Of a stretch of DNA of 10,872 nt, positions 1-7,810 are shown piece by piece. The position numbers were made by a program, and so were the translations under genes. The stretch is from Desulfuromonas sp. SDB (lineage in GTDB: Bacteria; SDB-A), in NCBI GenBank assembly GCA_001412365.1, contig LKUE01000038.1:1-10872 (forward strand). Direction: 5' to 3'. Under the pieces are notes generated by a model that had not been told where the DNA came from, did no database searches, and saw nothing but the letters and a program-made list of their open reading frames with translations. Numbering within the stretch: the stretch's first letter is position 1; every line of letters starts with the position of its first letter.

Positions 1-669
1 ATCATCGCCTGGATGTTCAGCCAAAAAACTCTCCATCATCATTTATTGGTTAGTATCCTAGTCGCATTGGGGATAGGATTGATTGCGGGATTATGCGGTT
101 TTTTAATTTTCAGAAAAATTAATATGACCGGAGATCAACAGTCTTCTGTAGAAAAAATATTTAAAAATCTCCAGATAATGACTTCCTGTTACGTCGCTCT
201 TGCTCACGGTGCTAATGATGTGGCAAACGCCATCGGACCTCTAGCTATAGTTATCACGGTGATAACTTCAAGAAGTTTAACTGCTGCTGATCAGTCCTCC
301 ATTCCAAAATTTTTATTAGCTTTAGGAGGTATTGGCATCGCCCTGGGCATTGGCATTTTAGGCCACAAGGTAATGAAAACTATTGGAGAAAAGATAACTT
401 CTCTTAATAATTCCCGCGGTTTCACCATAGACTTTTCCACTGCCACTGCGGTAATTATTGCTTCTTCCCTGGGAATGCCCATTTCTTCAACTCATACCGT
501 AGTGGGATCGGTAATTGGTGTAGGTTATGCCCGGGGTATTGAAGCAGTTGATTTCGGAGTGGTAAAACAGATATTTTTATCCTGGCTGATAACTGTACCC
601 GCAGCAGCGGTAACTTCCGGATTACTGTATAAATTTATAATTTTCAGATTGATATTAAGCTTATATTAA
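1..669 (+). CDS. Inorganic phosphate transporter, PiT family (5'-truncated, C-terminal half)
   Basis: The reading frame is open from base 1, so this is the last 222 residues of a longer protein; the first ATG at 13 is internal. PiT (PHO-4) proteins are inner-membrane symporters of inorganic phosphate. The C-terminal copy of the family signature is visible: HGANDVANAIGPLA at about fragment residues 69-82, and GMPISSTHTVVGS at about 158-170. Several hydrophobic helices are visible, at about residues 15-37, 64-88, 104-122, 146-176 and 190-214. A hydrophilic linker with a Lys-rich stretch (about 38-55) separates the first helix from the signature. The stop codon lies 21 bp before the next gene, so the two are probably co-transcribed. 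The family call is firm. The ion used (Na+ or H+) cannot be read from this fragment, and any PhoU-like partner would lie outside the window. Confidence 0.93.
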   Translation: MIAWMFSQKTLHHHLLVSILVALGIGLIAGLCGFLIFRKINMTGDQQSSVEKIFKNLQIMTSCYVALAHGANDVANAIGPLAIVITVITSRSLTAADQSSIPKFLLALGGIGIALGIGILGHKVMKTIGEKITSLNNSRGFTIDFSTATAVIIASSLGMPISSTHTVVGSVIGVGYARGIEAVDFGVVKQIFLSWLITVPAAAVTSGLLYKFIIFRLILSLY

Positions 670-679
670 TTTTATTTAC

Positions 680-686
680 AAGGAGG
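680..686 (+). promoter_or_regulatory. Strong Shine-Dalgarno of the dehydrogenase gene
   Basis: AAGGAGG lies 4 nt before ATG 691. It fixes the start and shows that this organism uses SD-led initiation. Similar purine-rich sites precede the HD gene (AAGGAGA, 1873-1879) and the first aconitase gene (GAGGAG, 2452-2457). Confidence 0.85.
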
Positions 687-690
687 AAAT

Positions 691-1884
691 ATGTCCAGAA
701 CTATAGTAGCAATGCCCGGAGACGGAATTGGCAAAATTGTAATTCCTGAGGCAATAAAACTGCTGGAAGCAGTTGGTTTTGAAGCTGATTACGTTCACGC
801 CGATATCGGATGGGAATTCTGGTGTAAAGAAGGCAATCCCCTCCCCGATAGAACCCTTCAGCTTCTGGAAAAATATAAAATTGCCCTGTTTGGAGCAATT
901 ACTTCTAAACCCAAGGATAAAGCTGCTTTGGAAATTGATCCCCGGTTAAAGGATAATGGATTTGTATATTACAGCCCGATTGTGGGATTAAGACAGCATT
1001 TTAATTTGGATATTTCCATCAGACCCTGCCGTTCCTTTAAAGGAAACCCTTTAAATTTCATTCGAAGAGGAAAACAAAATGATGTTGAAGAACCGATGGT
1101 GGATGCGGTAATTTTCCGCCAAAACACCGAAGGTCTTTATTCCGGGGTGGAATGGACTGATCCCCCCGACCAGGTATATGAAGCTTTAAAAACCCATAAA
1201 AAATTTACTCCTTATACCAGGGTGCCCAAGCAAGATTTAGCCATTTCCGTAAGGATTTTTACTCGTCAGGCAGTGGAAAGAATACTCCAAGCAGCTTTTA
1301 ACTATGCAAAAAAACACGGCTACAAATCAGTAACTATCTGTGAAAAACCCAATGTGATCAGAGAAACCTCAGGGATGATGAATACTATGGCTCAACAGAT
1401 AGGCAGGGAAAAATTCCCGGATATTGCTGTAAAATCAACTAATATTGACGCCCAGATGATGTGGCTTACAAAAAATCCAGAGATTTACGAAGTGATCGTA
1501 GCGGGTAATATGTTCGGGGACATCGTTTCAGATGGCTTTGCGGGATTAGTGGGAGGATTGGGTTTTGCCTGCAGTGCAAATATCGGAGAAGAAGTGGCAA
1601 TTTTTGAACCCACTCACGGTAGCGCTCCCAAATATGCTGAATATCCGGTTTCCATAGTAAACCCCTGCGCAATGTTTCTTTCTTCAGCGATGATGCTGGA
1701 TCATATCGGGGAAAATGAAAAAGCGGAAAAAATACGCCAAGCGGTAGCAAAGGTAGTTGGAGAGGGCAAAATCCGGACTTACGATATGATGAAATTATCC
1801 GGATCTCCCCAGGTCATCCAGCAGGGCGCAGCCACCACTTCGGAAATGACCGATGCAGTCATCAATGCAACTAAGGAGATTTAA
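691..1884 (+). CDS. Isocitrate dehydrogenase-like (isocitrate/isopropylmalate dehydrogenase family)
   Basis: This is a beta-decarboxylating dehydrogenase of 397 aa, the usual length for the family. ATG 691 follows a perfect AAGGAGG at 680-686. Landmarks by comparison with E. coli Icd: GDGIG at 10-14; substrate-binding S95, R101, R111 and R143; Y150; K219 and N221; metal-binding D253, D277 and D281 (GDIVSD); THGSAPKYA at 308-316. K314-Y315 match the Lys-Tyr pair that in E. coli Icd contacts the NADP 2'-phosphate; NAD-dependent relatives usually have Asp-Ile there. The Ser-x-Asn of true isocitrate dehydrogenases is Ser-Pro-Ile (95-97), so the substrate is less certain. With aconitases in the same operon the likely reaction is isocitrate to 2-oxoglutarate with NADP+. 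Homoisocitrate or a related 3-substituted malate is a possible alternative. Confidence 0.85.
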   Translation: MSRTIVAMPGDGIGKIVIPEAIKLLEAVGFEADYVHADIGWEFWCKEGNPLPDRTLQLLEKYKIALFGAITSKPKDKAALEIDPRLKDNGFVYYSPIVGLRQHFNLDISIRPCRSFKGNPLNFIRRGKQNDVEEPMVDAVIFRQNTEGLYSGVEWTDPPDQVYEALKTHKKFTPYTRVPKQDLAISVRIFTRQAVERILQAAFNYAKKHGYKSVTICEKPNVIRETSGMMNTMAQQIGREKFPDIAVKSTNIDAQMMWLTKNPEIYEVIVAGNMFGDIVSDGFAGLVGGLGFACSANIGEEVAIFEPTHGSAPKYAEYPVSIVNPCAMFLSSAMMLDHIGENEKAEKIRQAVAKVVGEGKIRTYDMMKLSGSPQVIQQGAATTSEMTDAVINATKEI

Positions 1885-1885
1885 C

Positions 1886-2452
1886 ATGAAAAATAAATTA
1901 AAAGATCTTTTCCAGGATTTACTTGATCTTATTGAAGACCGAGCTTTAGCGGATAAGGTAGTGGATGTATTAACCGATGCAGCTGAACAGGGTAATTGGC
2001 AACCTGAAGATTTGGAAAAAATTCCCTTCACCCTGCTCACCAACACTCAGGGCATCAACCTTATTGAACATACCAAGGCGGTTACCTATGCTTCTTTAGG
2101 TATTGCCGATGCTCTTGAAAAAGCTTATAAAAACCTGCCTTACTCCATCAATAGGGACTGGTTAATTGCCGGAGGGATACTCCATGATGTAGGAAAATTT
2201 ATTGAGATTGGCAGGGATGAGAATGGAAATTACATAAAAAGCCATCGGGGAAAACTCCTCCGTCATCCTATATCAGGAGCAATTTTAGCTGCCCACCACG
2301 GTTTGGGTGAAGAGATCCAGAATATTATTGCAAATCATGCCAAGGAAGGGGAAGGACGACCTCAGCGGATAGAAACAGTTTTAATTCATCAAGCTGATTT
2401 TGCTACTTTTAATCCCATGGTAATGATGGAGAAAAAAATATTAATAACCTAG
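1886..2452 (+). CDS. HD-domain metal-dependent phosphohydrolase (unknown substrate)
   Basis: This 188-aa protein uses the ATG at 1886, one base after the dehydrogenase stop and 6 nt after the SD AAGGAGA (1873-1879). A longer in-frame reading from 1853 would overlap the dehydrogenase gene and lacks its own SD. HD superfamily residues appear in the expected order: H62 (EHTKAV), H100-D101 (ILHDVGKF), H127 (LRHPISG), H137-H138 and H151, with a late D171 (HQADFA). This is an almost bare HD domain with a short N-terminal acidic helix region and no transmembrane or sensor domain, so a cytoplasmic enzyme cleaving a phosphate monoester, nucleotide or cyclic nucleotide is likely. The substrate cannot be read from the sequence. 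Its place between the dehydrogenase and aconitase genes is unusual and suggests a role linked to central carbon metabolism or its control; that is inference. Confidence 0.85.
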   Translation: MKNKLKDLFQDLLDLIEDRALADKVVDVLTDAAEQGNWQPEDLEKIPFTLLTNTQGINLIEHTKAVTYASLGIADALEKAYKNLPYSINRDWLIAGGILHDVGKFIEIGRDENGNYIKSHRGKLLRHPISGAILAAHHGLGEEIQNIIANHAKEGEGRPQRIETVLIHQADFATFNPMVMMEKKILIT

Positions 2453-2462
2453 AGGAGAGATT

Positions 2463-4283
2463 ATGGCTAATGATAAACCCCGCTCCTTAATTGAAAAAAT
2501 ACTAATCAATCACAGCGATGTTGATGATTTAAATCCCGGAGATATTGTCAATGTAAACATTGATGCCCGGGTTGCCAGAGACTTCGGGGGGGCAAATGTA
2601 GTAAACAATCTGGAAAAACATAATTTAACCATCCAGGACCCTCATAGAACCTTTTTCACCTTTGACTGCAATCCAGGAGGATCGGATCAAAAATATGCAG
2701 CCAATCAGCAACGGTGCAGAATATTTGCTCGAAATCAAAAACTCAAGATTTTCGACATAAATCAAGGCATAGGCACCCATCTGGCTATTGACCTGGGTTT
2801 AGTGTCTCCTGGTGGAACTTTTGTTTCAACTGACTCCCATGCTAATATCATCGGGGCAATAGGTGCCTTCGGACAGGGGATGGGAGATGTGGATATTGCT
2901 TCAGCCTGGGCTCATGGATCTGTTTGGTTTAAAGTCCCCCCTTCTATGAAAGTAACTCTAACTGGAAAACCCGGCAAATTTGCAACTGCCAAGGATATTG
3001 TACTGCGACTTCTTCAGCATTTCGGAGCAAACGGAATGCTGGGTTATGCAGTGGAGTACAGCGGAGATATAGTAGATCAGCTGAATTTATCTGACCGTAT
3101 AACCATTGCCAGCATGGCTACGGAGATGGGAGCAATCATCACTTTGTTCGTCCCCAATGCTGATATTATCAGATATCTTGAAGAGAAAACCGGCAAGCAG
3201 TTAAAAATTGTAAATGCCGATCCTGAATATGCATATCAGCAAGAGCAGACAGTGGACTTGGGAAATCTCAGACCCATGATTTCCCGACCGGGTCATCCCG
3301 AAGACGTTGTATCAATTGATGAGATCAGCAAGGTGAAGATTGACTCCGCATTCATAGGTTCCTGCACCAACGGCAGATTTGAAGATCTAGCCAAGGCAGC
3401 CCAGATATTGACCAACCGCAAAGTAGCTCCCGGAGTGGTATTAAAAATTGTACCGGCTACTGATAAAATTTGGAATAAATGTCTGGAAAAGGGAATCCTG
3501 GAAATTTTCAAAAAAGCAGGAGCATTAGTAGGAAATGCAGGATGTGCAGGATGTGCCGCCGGTCAAATAGGTCAAAATGGTCCGGGGGAAGTTACCATAT
3601 CCACCGGTAACCGCAACTACGCTGGGAAACAGGGCAAGGGTTCTGTTTATCTGGCTTCTCCGGCTACAGTAGCTGCATCTGCCATTGCCGGTTACATTGT
3701 ACCTGAAGATAAAATACCGGAAAAACCTGAAATATTCGTTAGTTCTGCAACTCTGGAATCTACCCACAAGATTACTCCTTCCGGTCCCCAACAGGAACAT
3801 CCCTTGGAAATAACAGGAAGAGTCTGGATTATAAATAAAGACAATATTGATACAGATATGATTTATCACAACAAACACCTGGCTATAACTGAAATTTCCG
3901 AGATGGGACAATATGCATTAGGTAACTTAGATGGCTGGCAGGATTTCCCTCAAAAATCTAAACCTGGTGACATCATTTTAACCGGAAAAAACTTTGGAGC
4001 AGGAAGCAGCAGACAACAGGCAGTTGATTGTTTCAAAGCCCTAGGTATTAGTGCCATCATTGCGGAAAGCTTTGGAGCAATTTACGAACGCAACGCCATA
4101 AACACCGGTTTTCCCATACTTACCTTAAAAACCAGGTTAAGTGAGTTAAATATTAACAACGGTGAGCAGATAAAGGTTAATTTAGAAAAAGGAACTGTAA
4201 TTAAATCAGATAGGACTGTTATTCAGATAAATCCGTTTAATACTGTACAAAAAGACATTTATCTAAGAGGTGGTTTGTTATAA
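2463..4283 (+). CDS. Aconitase-superfamily hydro-lyase, LeuC-LeuD-type fusion with altered active site
   Basis: This 606-aa protein has a large LeuC-like part (about 1-415) fused to a swivel LeuD-like domain (about 450-606). ATG 2463 follows GAGGAG at 2452-2457. The three [4Fe-4S] ligands are present: C301 in SCTNGR, and C361 and C364 in GCAGCAAG. The TDSH motif is at 123-126, the swivel-domain entry INKDNIDTDMIY at 457-468, and the active-site serine loop GAGSSRQQA at 512-520. Two usual features are changed: the Asp-His pair near residue 68 is Asp-Cys (FDCNPGG), and the SSREH/SSREQ loop is SSRQQ. The fold and cluster look functional, so this is a specialised paralogue rather than a broken gene. 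Candidate substrates are citrate/isocitrate, homocitrate, 3-isopropylmalate or another 2-hydroxy di- or tricarboxylate; the sequence does not decide. Confidence 0.85.
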   Translation: MANDKPRSLIEKILINHSDVDDLNPGDIVNVNIDARVARDFGGANVVNNLEKHNLTIQDPHRTFFTFDCNPGGSDQKYAANQQRCRIFARNQKLKIFDINQGIGTHLAIDLGLVSPGGTFVSTDSHANIIGAIGAFGQGMGDVDIASAWAHGSVWFKVPPSMKVTLTGKPGKFATAKDIVLRLLQHFGANGMLGYAVEYSGDIVDQLNLSDRITIASMATEMGAIITLFVPNADIIRYLEEKTGKQLKIVNADPEYAYQQEQTVDLGNLRPMISRPGHPEDVVSIDEISKVKIDSAFIGSCTNGRFEDLAKAAQILTNRKVAPGVVLKIVPATDKIWNKCLEKGILEIFKKAGALVGNAGCAGCAAGQIGQNGPGEVTISTGNRNYAGKQGKGSVYLASPATVAASAIAGYIVPEDKIPEKPEIFVSSATLESTHKITPSGPQQEHPLEITGRVWIINKDNIDTDMIYHNKHLAITEISEMGQYALGNLDGWQDFPQKSKPGDIILTGKNFGAGSSRQQAVDCFKALGISAIIAESFGAIYERNAINTGFPILTLKTRLSELNINNGEQIKVNLEKGTVIKSDRTVIQINPFNTVQKDIYLRGGLL

Positions 4284-4335
4284 GATTTTAAATGACTTTC
4301 AATAATTATCAGCGATTTAGGCAATAATTCAAAAC

Positions 4336-4342
4336 GGTGAGG
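4336..4342 (+). promoter_or_regulatory. Shine-Dalgarno that decides the start of the second aconitase
   Basis: GGTGAGG is followed 6 nt later by ATG 4349. It contains an in-frame GTG that would otherwise be taken as the start codon. The 65-bp gap from the previous gene (4284-4348) shows no terminator-like hairpin. Confidence 0.6.
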
Positions 4343-4348
4343 TTTAAT

Positions 4349-6127
4349 ATGGGTAAAACTTTTGTGGAAAAGATATTCAATGCTCCTGCCGGAAGCATTG
4401 TTTTTCATCAGCCGGATATCGTACTGTCCCATGACAATACTGCTTCTATTGCAAAAACTTTTTCCCAGATGGGCGGACAGAATATTAAATATCCTGACCG
4501 TTTACTGGTAGTTCTGGATCATAATGCTCCTCCCACCACTACAAAACTAGCCAATGACTATCAATTCATAAAAAATTTTGTCAAACAACAGGGAATAGGA
4601 AAATTCCACGGGGAAGGGGAGGGTATCTGCCACCAGGTAATGTCTTATTATGCCAAACCGGGAATGGTGATTGTGGGCAGCGACAGTCATACTTCCACCG
4701 CGGGTGCGTTCAATGCTTTTGCCGCGGGAATAGACCGGACAGAGACTGCAGGAATTTGGCTAAAAGGAGAAACCTGGTTCAGAGTGCCTGAATCAATTAA
4801 GATAGTATTGGAAGGAAAACTTTCTCCGGGAGTGTACTCCAAAGACTTAGCCCTATGGATTATCGGGATGATATCCTCTTCAGGGGCTAATTATCAAAGT
4901 GTGGAATTTCACGGACCAGGAGTGGAAACACTTACCATATCAGACCGCATGGTTCTGGCAAACCTTTCTGCGGAAATGGGAGCGAAAAATGCAGTATTTC
5001 CCAATGATGATATTCTCCAGGACTTCTTACAACAAGACATAAAAGGCACTTGGTCTGACCCCGACGCACACTATGACCAGGAAATTAAAATCAATTTAGC
5101 TGATGTCTTTCCAGTGGTTTCCGCTCCTCATCATGTGGATAATGTCAAAGCGGTTGATCAGGTAAAAGGCACTTTAATCAACCAGGTAGTAATCGGCACC
5201 TGTACCAATGGACGTATTGAAGATCTCCGCATTGCAGCGGAAATATTAAAAAATCAACAGGTTGATCCCGATGTGCTCATGGTGATAATACCAGCTTCCC
5301 GTAAGATTTTTCAGCAAGCAGCCAGAGAGGGTTTACTGGAAATATTTTCCCAGGCTGGAGCTACCGTAATGGTTCCTTCCTGCGGACCCTGTCTGGGTAC
5401 GGGGCAAGCATTGCCTGCAGATAACTGGAATGTAATTTCCACCGCTAACCGTAACTTTTTAGGTAGAATGGGAAATCCCCAAGCATCAATTTTTCTGGCT
5501 TCTCCAGCCACAGTAGCTAGTTCAGCAGTTAAGGGGAAAATTACTCCGCCTCCCGGAACTGAAAACCAAAATTCTTTTCCCCACACTCCTCCTCAAAGTG
5601 AAACAGTAAATATTCAATCCGGAGATGACCGGTATAATCAAGGAATCTGGGATTATTCAGATGTGGATAACCTAAACACTGATCAAATGTTTGCCGGCAG
5701 TTTAACCTACACCATTAAAAGTTCTGAGCCGGAAACTATCATCCCTCATTTATTTATGGGTCTTGATGGAAGCTTTGCCTCCCGCTTAAAATCCGGTGAC
5801 ATAATACTGGGAGGTGAAAATTTCGGCTGCGGCAGTTCCCGAGAACATCCTTCGGTAGGACTAGCTCACGCAGGAGTAAAAGCAGTAATAGTCAAATCAG
5901 TTGCCCGGATATTTTACCGAAGTGCGATAAACCAGGGTCTATTGGTGATAGTTGCTCCTCAGGCAGTTCAAGCTTATAAACCTGGTATTGGCATTGATAT
6001 TGATCCCCTCAATGGGAAAATTACCGTAGGCGATCAAACCATCCAAATCCCTCCCCTGCCTGATAAGCTTAAACAAATTATTGACGCAGGCGGACTTAAA
6101 AAGCTGCTTAAAAATTCAGGTAATTAG
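4349..6127 (+). CDS. Aconitate hydratase-like protein, LeuC-LeuD-type fusion
   Basis: This is a 592-aa aconitase-superfamily enzyme. I chose ATG 4349 because GGTGAGG (4336-4342) sits 6 nt upstream as its SD; the in-frame GTG at 4337 lies inside that SD. The catalytic set looks complete: D57-H58 (VLDHNAPP), H95 (GICHQV), SDSHT at 111-115, C285 (TCTNGR), C345 and C348 (SCGPCLG), and GCGSSREHP at 493-501. A proline-rich linker (about 399-418) separates the large part from the swivel domain (about 430-592). The length and one-chain layout match the compact bacterial aconitases that resemble fused isopropylmalate isomerase. With the dehydrogenase in the same operon, citrate-isocitrate isomerisation through cis-aconitate is the most likely role. 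Homoaconitase or isopropylmalate isomerase activity remains possible. It is clearly a paralogue of the protein encoded just upstream. Confidence 0.87.
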   Translation: MGKTFVEKIFNAPAGSIVFHQPDIVLSHDNTASIAKTFSQMGGQNIKYPDRLLVVLDHNAPPTTTKLANDYQFIKNFVKQQGIGKFHGEGEGICHQVMSYYAKPGMVIVGSDSHTSTAGAFNAFAAGIDRTETAGIWLKGETWFRVPESIKIVLEGKLSPGVYSKDLALWIIGMISSSGANYQSVEFHGPGVETLTISDRMVLANLSAEMGAKNAVFPNDDILQDFLQQDIKGTWSDPDAHYDQEIKINLADVFPVVSAPHHVDNVKAVDQVKGTLINQVVIGTCTNGRIEDLRIAAEILKNQQVDPDVLMVIIPASRKIFQQAAREGLLEIFSQAGATVMVPSCGPCLGTGQALPADNWNVISTANRNFLGRMGNPQASIFLASPATVASSAVKGKITPPPGTENQNSFPHTPPQSETVNIQSGDDRYNQGIWDYSDVDNLNTDQMFAGSLTYTIKSSEPETIIPHLFMGLDGSFASRLKSGDIILGGENFGCGSSREHPSVGLAHAGVKAVIVKSVARIFYRSAINQGLLVIVAPQAVQAYKPGIGIDIDPLNGKITVGDQTIQIPPLPDKLKQIIDAGGLKKLLKNSGN

Positions 6128-6129
6128 TT

Positions 6130-6681
6130 ATGAAAATTGCTGCTTTAGTTGCAGATGGTTTTGAAGAAATTGAATTAATTTCAGTAATTGATTTACTGCG
6201 GAGAGCTGAAATTAAAACAGAAATCTGGGGATTGAACCAGCTGCAGTTTTCAGGAGGACATAATATAAAGTTAATTGCAGATAAAATTTTTCCCCCTGGG
6301 AACAGTACTGAAATTGACGGTCTATTTCTTCCCGGAGGCAAGCAGGGAGTGGAAAACCTGGTTAATTCTCCTCCTGTTTTAAATTTAATTGAAAACCTTT
6401 ATAATAAACAGAAATGGCTGGTGGCTATATGTGCAGCTCCTTTTGTACTGGAAACTGCGGGGGTGCTTCAGGGAAAAACAGTCACCATTTATCCCGGATG
6501 GGAAAGCAAATTAATAACCGCTGCGCGTGTTGTAAATCAACCGGTGGTTATTGACGGCAAAATAGTAACCAGCAGAGGGGTAGGAACTGCTTTAGAACTG
6601 GGATTAACTCTGTGCAGGCTATGGTGCGGACAGGATCAAGCAGATTATCTGGCTTCTGCTATACTTTATGATCAAAGATAG
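6130..6681 (+). CDS. DJ-1/PfpI family protein (YajL/DJ-1 type)
   Basis: This 183-aa single-domain protein starts 2 bp after the aconitase stop. It has the DJ-1 fold landmarks: an N-terminal strand followed by DGFEEIE, with E15 at the position of the conserved acidic residue that hydrogen-bonds the active cysteine; the nucleophile elbow AICAAP with C101; and SRGVGTALELGL at 148-159. The DJ-1 position that is His126 in the human protein is Tyr (Y121). Family members have been assigned chaperone, deglycase/glyoxalase-like or redox-sensing roles, so the biochemical activity here is open. No signal peptide is seen, so it is cytoplasmic. It is the penultimate gene of the run, and its stop codon abuts the next start codon. 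Confidence 0.9.
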   Translation: MKIAALVADGFEEIELISVIDLLRRAEIKTEIWGLNQLQFSGGHNIKLIADKIFPPGNSTEIDGLFLPGGKQGVENLVNSPPVLNLIENLYNKQKWLVAICAAPFVLETAGVLQGKTVTIYPGWESKLITAARVVNQPVVIDGKIVTSRGVGTALELGLTLCRLWCGQDQADYLASAILYDQR

Positions 6682-7299
6682 ATGAAGATATTGATATCAC
6701 TAGCAGGATTAGAAGTATCTTCAAAAACGGTTAAATCCTTAGCTGATGATTCTGATTTTATTATTGCCGCCGATGGCGGATATCTACCCCTGGAGAAAAA
6801 CAACATCCAGCCAAATTTAATCATTGGGGATTTTGACTCAGTGAGTATTGAAAATTTTTCCAGTTCAGTTGAAGTGATTAGACATCCCCGGGAAAAAGAC
6901 AAAAGTGATGGGGAACTGGCGGTGGAATTGGCTTTAATGAAAAATCCCCGTACAATCATACTCACCAATGCCCTGGGATTAAGACCTGATCAGTATCTTG
7001 CCAATTTAATATTAACAATTAACCATCCAGGTTTAGTTGAAATAGTTGATGATAACTGGATCATCAAGGCTTTGACCGGACCTGTTGACTGTTATCTGCA
7101 AAAACTTGATTCTGGCAAATTAATTTCCATTTTTGCCTGGGGAAAAGAAATTACCGGATTAAGTTTAACCGGTTGTAAATATTCTGTTAATGAAATTAAC
7201 CTTTATCCGGGCACCCGGGGATTGAGTAATGTTATTGAAAGCAGTGAAATCCGGATTTCATTCCAATCCGGTACAGCTCTGTTATTTACAGAATACTAA
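6682..7299 (+). CDS. Thiamine pyrophosphokinase family protein (divergent)
   Basis: This 205-aa protein begins directly after the DJ-1 stop (TAG then ATG), so it is probably translationally coupled. Family motifs in order: AADGG at 29-33; the metal-binding GDFDS at 49-53; EKDKSDGELAVEL at 71-83, the usual D-x-[ST]-D-x-E motif; and a C-terminal beta domain ending with PGTRGLSN (176-183), in place of the common GTSN-type thiamine-site strand. The motif normally seen as G-G-R-x-D-H is changed to G99-L100-R101-P-D103-Q104, so one Gly and the His are lost. The family converts thiamine plus ATP to thiamine pyrophosphate, the cofactor of 2-oxoacid dehydrogenases. Activity in this variant is likely but less certain. 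Its stop overlaps the stop of the opposite-strand gene. Confidence 0.85.
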   Translation: MKILISLAGLEVSSKTVKSLADDSDFIIAADGGYLPLEKNNIQPNLIIGDFDSVSIENFSSSVEVIRHPREKDKSDGELAVELALMKNPRTIILTNALGLRPDQYLANLILTINHPGLVEIVDDNWIIKALTGPVDCYLQKLDSGKLISIFAWGKEITGLSLTGCKYSVNEINLYPGTRGLSNVIESSEIRISFQSGTALLFTEY

Positions 7300-7757
7300 A
7301 AATCCCTCCGGTCAATTTTTTTTACTCCAGTAGCTAATGAACTTACATTAAATAATTTCCAGTATCCATCCTGGTTCTTTTTAAGATGTACCGGAGATGG
7401 ATTATCCTTACCTCCGCTTCGAATAAATATCTTGGATTCCCACTCCCCCTGCTCTGAGTTAGTTTCCATATCCAGGGGAAAATCATATTGGTAATGATAG
7501 TTATTATCAGGGGTACCCCCCAAATAAGATTTGGCGCAATTGCCCTTATCTTTCTTGAAATATTCCAGAAAAGCATTTCTACCCGGAGTTCCGTCATTGA
7601 GGAGATAATTTTTAGGCAAGGTCAAAGCTATCATTTTGTTTCCTTTATCCTCATCTTCCAGGTATTCAATCACCCCGATCAAAAATGCTTTAATCGCCCC
7701 CAATTCGCTTTTTCCCCATTTCTGCTCCCATTGCTGCTTGAATTGCTGATATTCCAT
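7296..7757 (-). CDS. Hypothetical protein resembling the DUF6935 group
   Basis: This is a 153-aa soluble protein without signal peptide or membrane helix. ATG 7757 has a purine-rich AGGGGT just upstream. The N-terminus is a charged, amphipathic helix rich in Gln, Lys and Trp (about 1-35). It is followed by a region with KMIALTLPKNYL (41-52), RNAFLEYFKK (60-69), and SYLGGTPDNNYHYQYDFP (77-94), ending in a beta-rich stretch with KIFIRSGGKDNPSPVHLKK. From memory this pattern recalls small proteins grouped as DUF6935. The function is unknown and I could not confirm the match. Its 3' end overlaps that of the thiamine pyrophosphokinase by 3 nt, tail to tail. It lies 53 bp downstream of the secreted propeller gene on the same strand. 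Confidence 0.7.
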   Translation of the reverse strand: MEYQQFKQQWEQKWGKSELGAIKAFLIGVIEYLEDEDKGNKMIALTLPKNYLLNDGTPGRNAFLEYFKKDKGNCAKSYLGGTPDNNYHYQYDFPLDMETNSEQGEWESKIFIRSGGKDNPSPVHLKKNQDGYWKLFNVSSLATGVKKIDRRDF

Positions 7758-7770
7758 TTATACCCCTATT

Positions 7771-7794
7771 GTTTAATTGACCAATAATTTAAAC
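7771..7794. repeat. AT-rich interrupted palindrome between two minus-strand genes
   Basis: Within the 53-bp gap 7758-7810, the core ATTGACCAAT is a 4-bp inverted repeat, flanked by GTTTAA on the left and TTAAAC on the right, which pair imperfectly around it. No T-run follows on the minus strand, so it is not a convincing terminator. It could be an operator or chance. Confidence 0.3.
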
Positions 7795-7810
7795 TTGCCT
7801 GACCCAACCA

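Noticed and set aside
3293-3911. Minus-strand open frames within the first aconitase gene.
   Set aside because: They are antisense shadows of a well-supported family protein and show no recognisable motifs or SD-led starts.
4337-4348. GTG start for the second aconitase giving four extra residues.
   Set aside because: The GTG is part of the SD GGTGAGG that serves ATG 4349.
691-6127. Complete alpha-aminoadipate lysine pathway or leucine pathway operon.
   Set aside because: No homocitrate or isopropylmalate synthase, aminotransferase or amino-group carrier gene is present, and K314-Y315 of the dehydrogenase favour an isocitrate dehydrogenase reading.
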